From NCBI GenBank assembly GCA_023433945.1, contig JAEYTP010000132.1, forward strand, positions 1 through 23,675: a DNA stretch of 23,675 nt. The letters run 5' to 3'. The number at the start of each line of letters is the position of its first letter. Positions within the stretch are counted from its first letter, which is position 1. The position numbers and the translations under genes were made by a program. A model generated the notes under the pieces. The model ran no database searches, was not told where the DNA came from, and saw only the letters and a list, made by a program, of their open reading frames with translations. The DNA comes from Bacillota bacterium. Its GTDB lineage: Bacteria; Bacillota; Clostridia; Acetivibrionales; DSM-1351. This document shows, piece after piece, positions 23,550 through 23,675 of the stretch.

Positions 23550-23675
23550 ATTTCGTTAGGTGAGGCTCCGATACAGATACACGCTGCTGCCCGGAAACAT
23601 CGAGAGATGCCAATGGGTCAACAGGTACTACCGAAATAAGGTTTTACTTAATGTAGCTGGATTAGGTATTCCAAA
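23550..23675 (+). ncRNA. M-box (ykoK leader) Mg2+ riboswitch, cut by the window end
   Basis: The conserved blocks appear in order: TTAGGTGAGGCTCC, GATACACGCTGCTGCCC, GCCAATGGGTCAACAG, then CCGAAATAAGG and TAATGTAGCTGGAT. They match the M-box leader of Bacillus mgtE and relatives. High Mg2+ compacts the aptamer and, in Bacillus, promotes termination, so downstream genes are expressed when Mg2+ is low. The 3' part of the aptamer, the expression platform and the controlled gene lie beyond the window. The gene is probably a Mg2+ transporter such as MgtE, MgtA or CorA (inference). Confidence 0.93.

Overview
The window is AT-rich with strong Shine-Dalgarno sites and compact operons, mostly on the minus strand. 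Its gene content is an S-layer-homology protein, PaaK with indolepyruvate:ferredoxin oxidoreductase, flotillin/NfeD, DUF3243, a cytoplasmic GH3 glycosidase and an M-box Mg2+ riboswitch. This points to an anaerobic Gram-positive Firmicute of the Clostridia, possibly a cellulolytic Ruminiclostridium-like lineage (inference from gene content only).

Layout, left to right. 1-600: non-coding, with an 83-bp tandem repeat array, a 27-bp repeat and a strong hairpin terminator. 600-2190 (minus): an FMN-binding lipoprotein, a small Thr/Pro/Gly-rich lipoprotein and a DUF3243 protein, separated by repeat arrays. 2320-3483 (plus): a class I/II aminotransferase. 3484-3971: three sets of short repeats. 3972-5918 (minus): a secreted protein with N-terminal SLH domains. 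6173-10322 (minus): a MacAB-type exporter operon (adaptor, ATPase, FtsX-like permease). 10636-14589 (minus): iorA, iorB and paaK, for aryl-pyruvate and aryl-acetate metabolism. 14795-15136 (plus): a P-II signalling protein, convergent with an ABC-F ATPase (15242-16798, minus), with a perfect 30-bp inverted repeat between them. 17017-19322 (minus): nfeD and flotillin, a membrane-microdomain operon. 19479-20255 (minus): an SDR oxidoreductase. 20600-23134 (minus): a GH3 beta-glycosidase. 23506-23675 (plus): a good sigma-A-type promoter and an M-box Mg2+ riboswitch that runs off the end of the window, so a Mg2+ transporter gene probably follows.

The most unusual feature is a recurring pattern rather than one gene. 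Short direct repeats (17 to 49 bp) lie directly after the stop codons of at least six genes, and the first repeat copy is the 3' end of the coding sequence including the stop codon. It is clearest for the aminotransferase, the DUF3243 gene, the exporter permease and the exporter adaptor. In-frame short repeats also expand several proteins (exporter adaptor, IorA, NfeD, the small lipoprotein, the GH3 enzyme). This genome seems prone to, or tolerant of, short-period tandem duplication at gene ends and in interdomain loops. Whether these arrays have a role (3'-end formation, mRNA stability, translation termination) cannot be decided from sequence alone.
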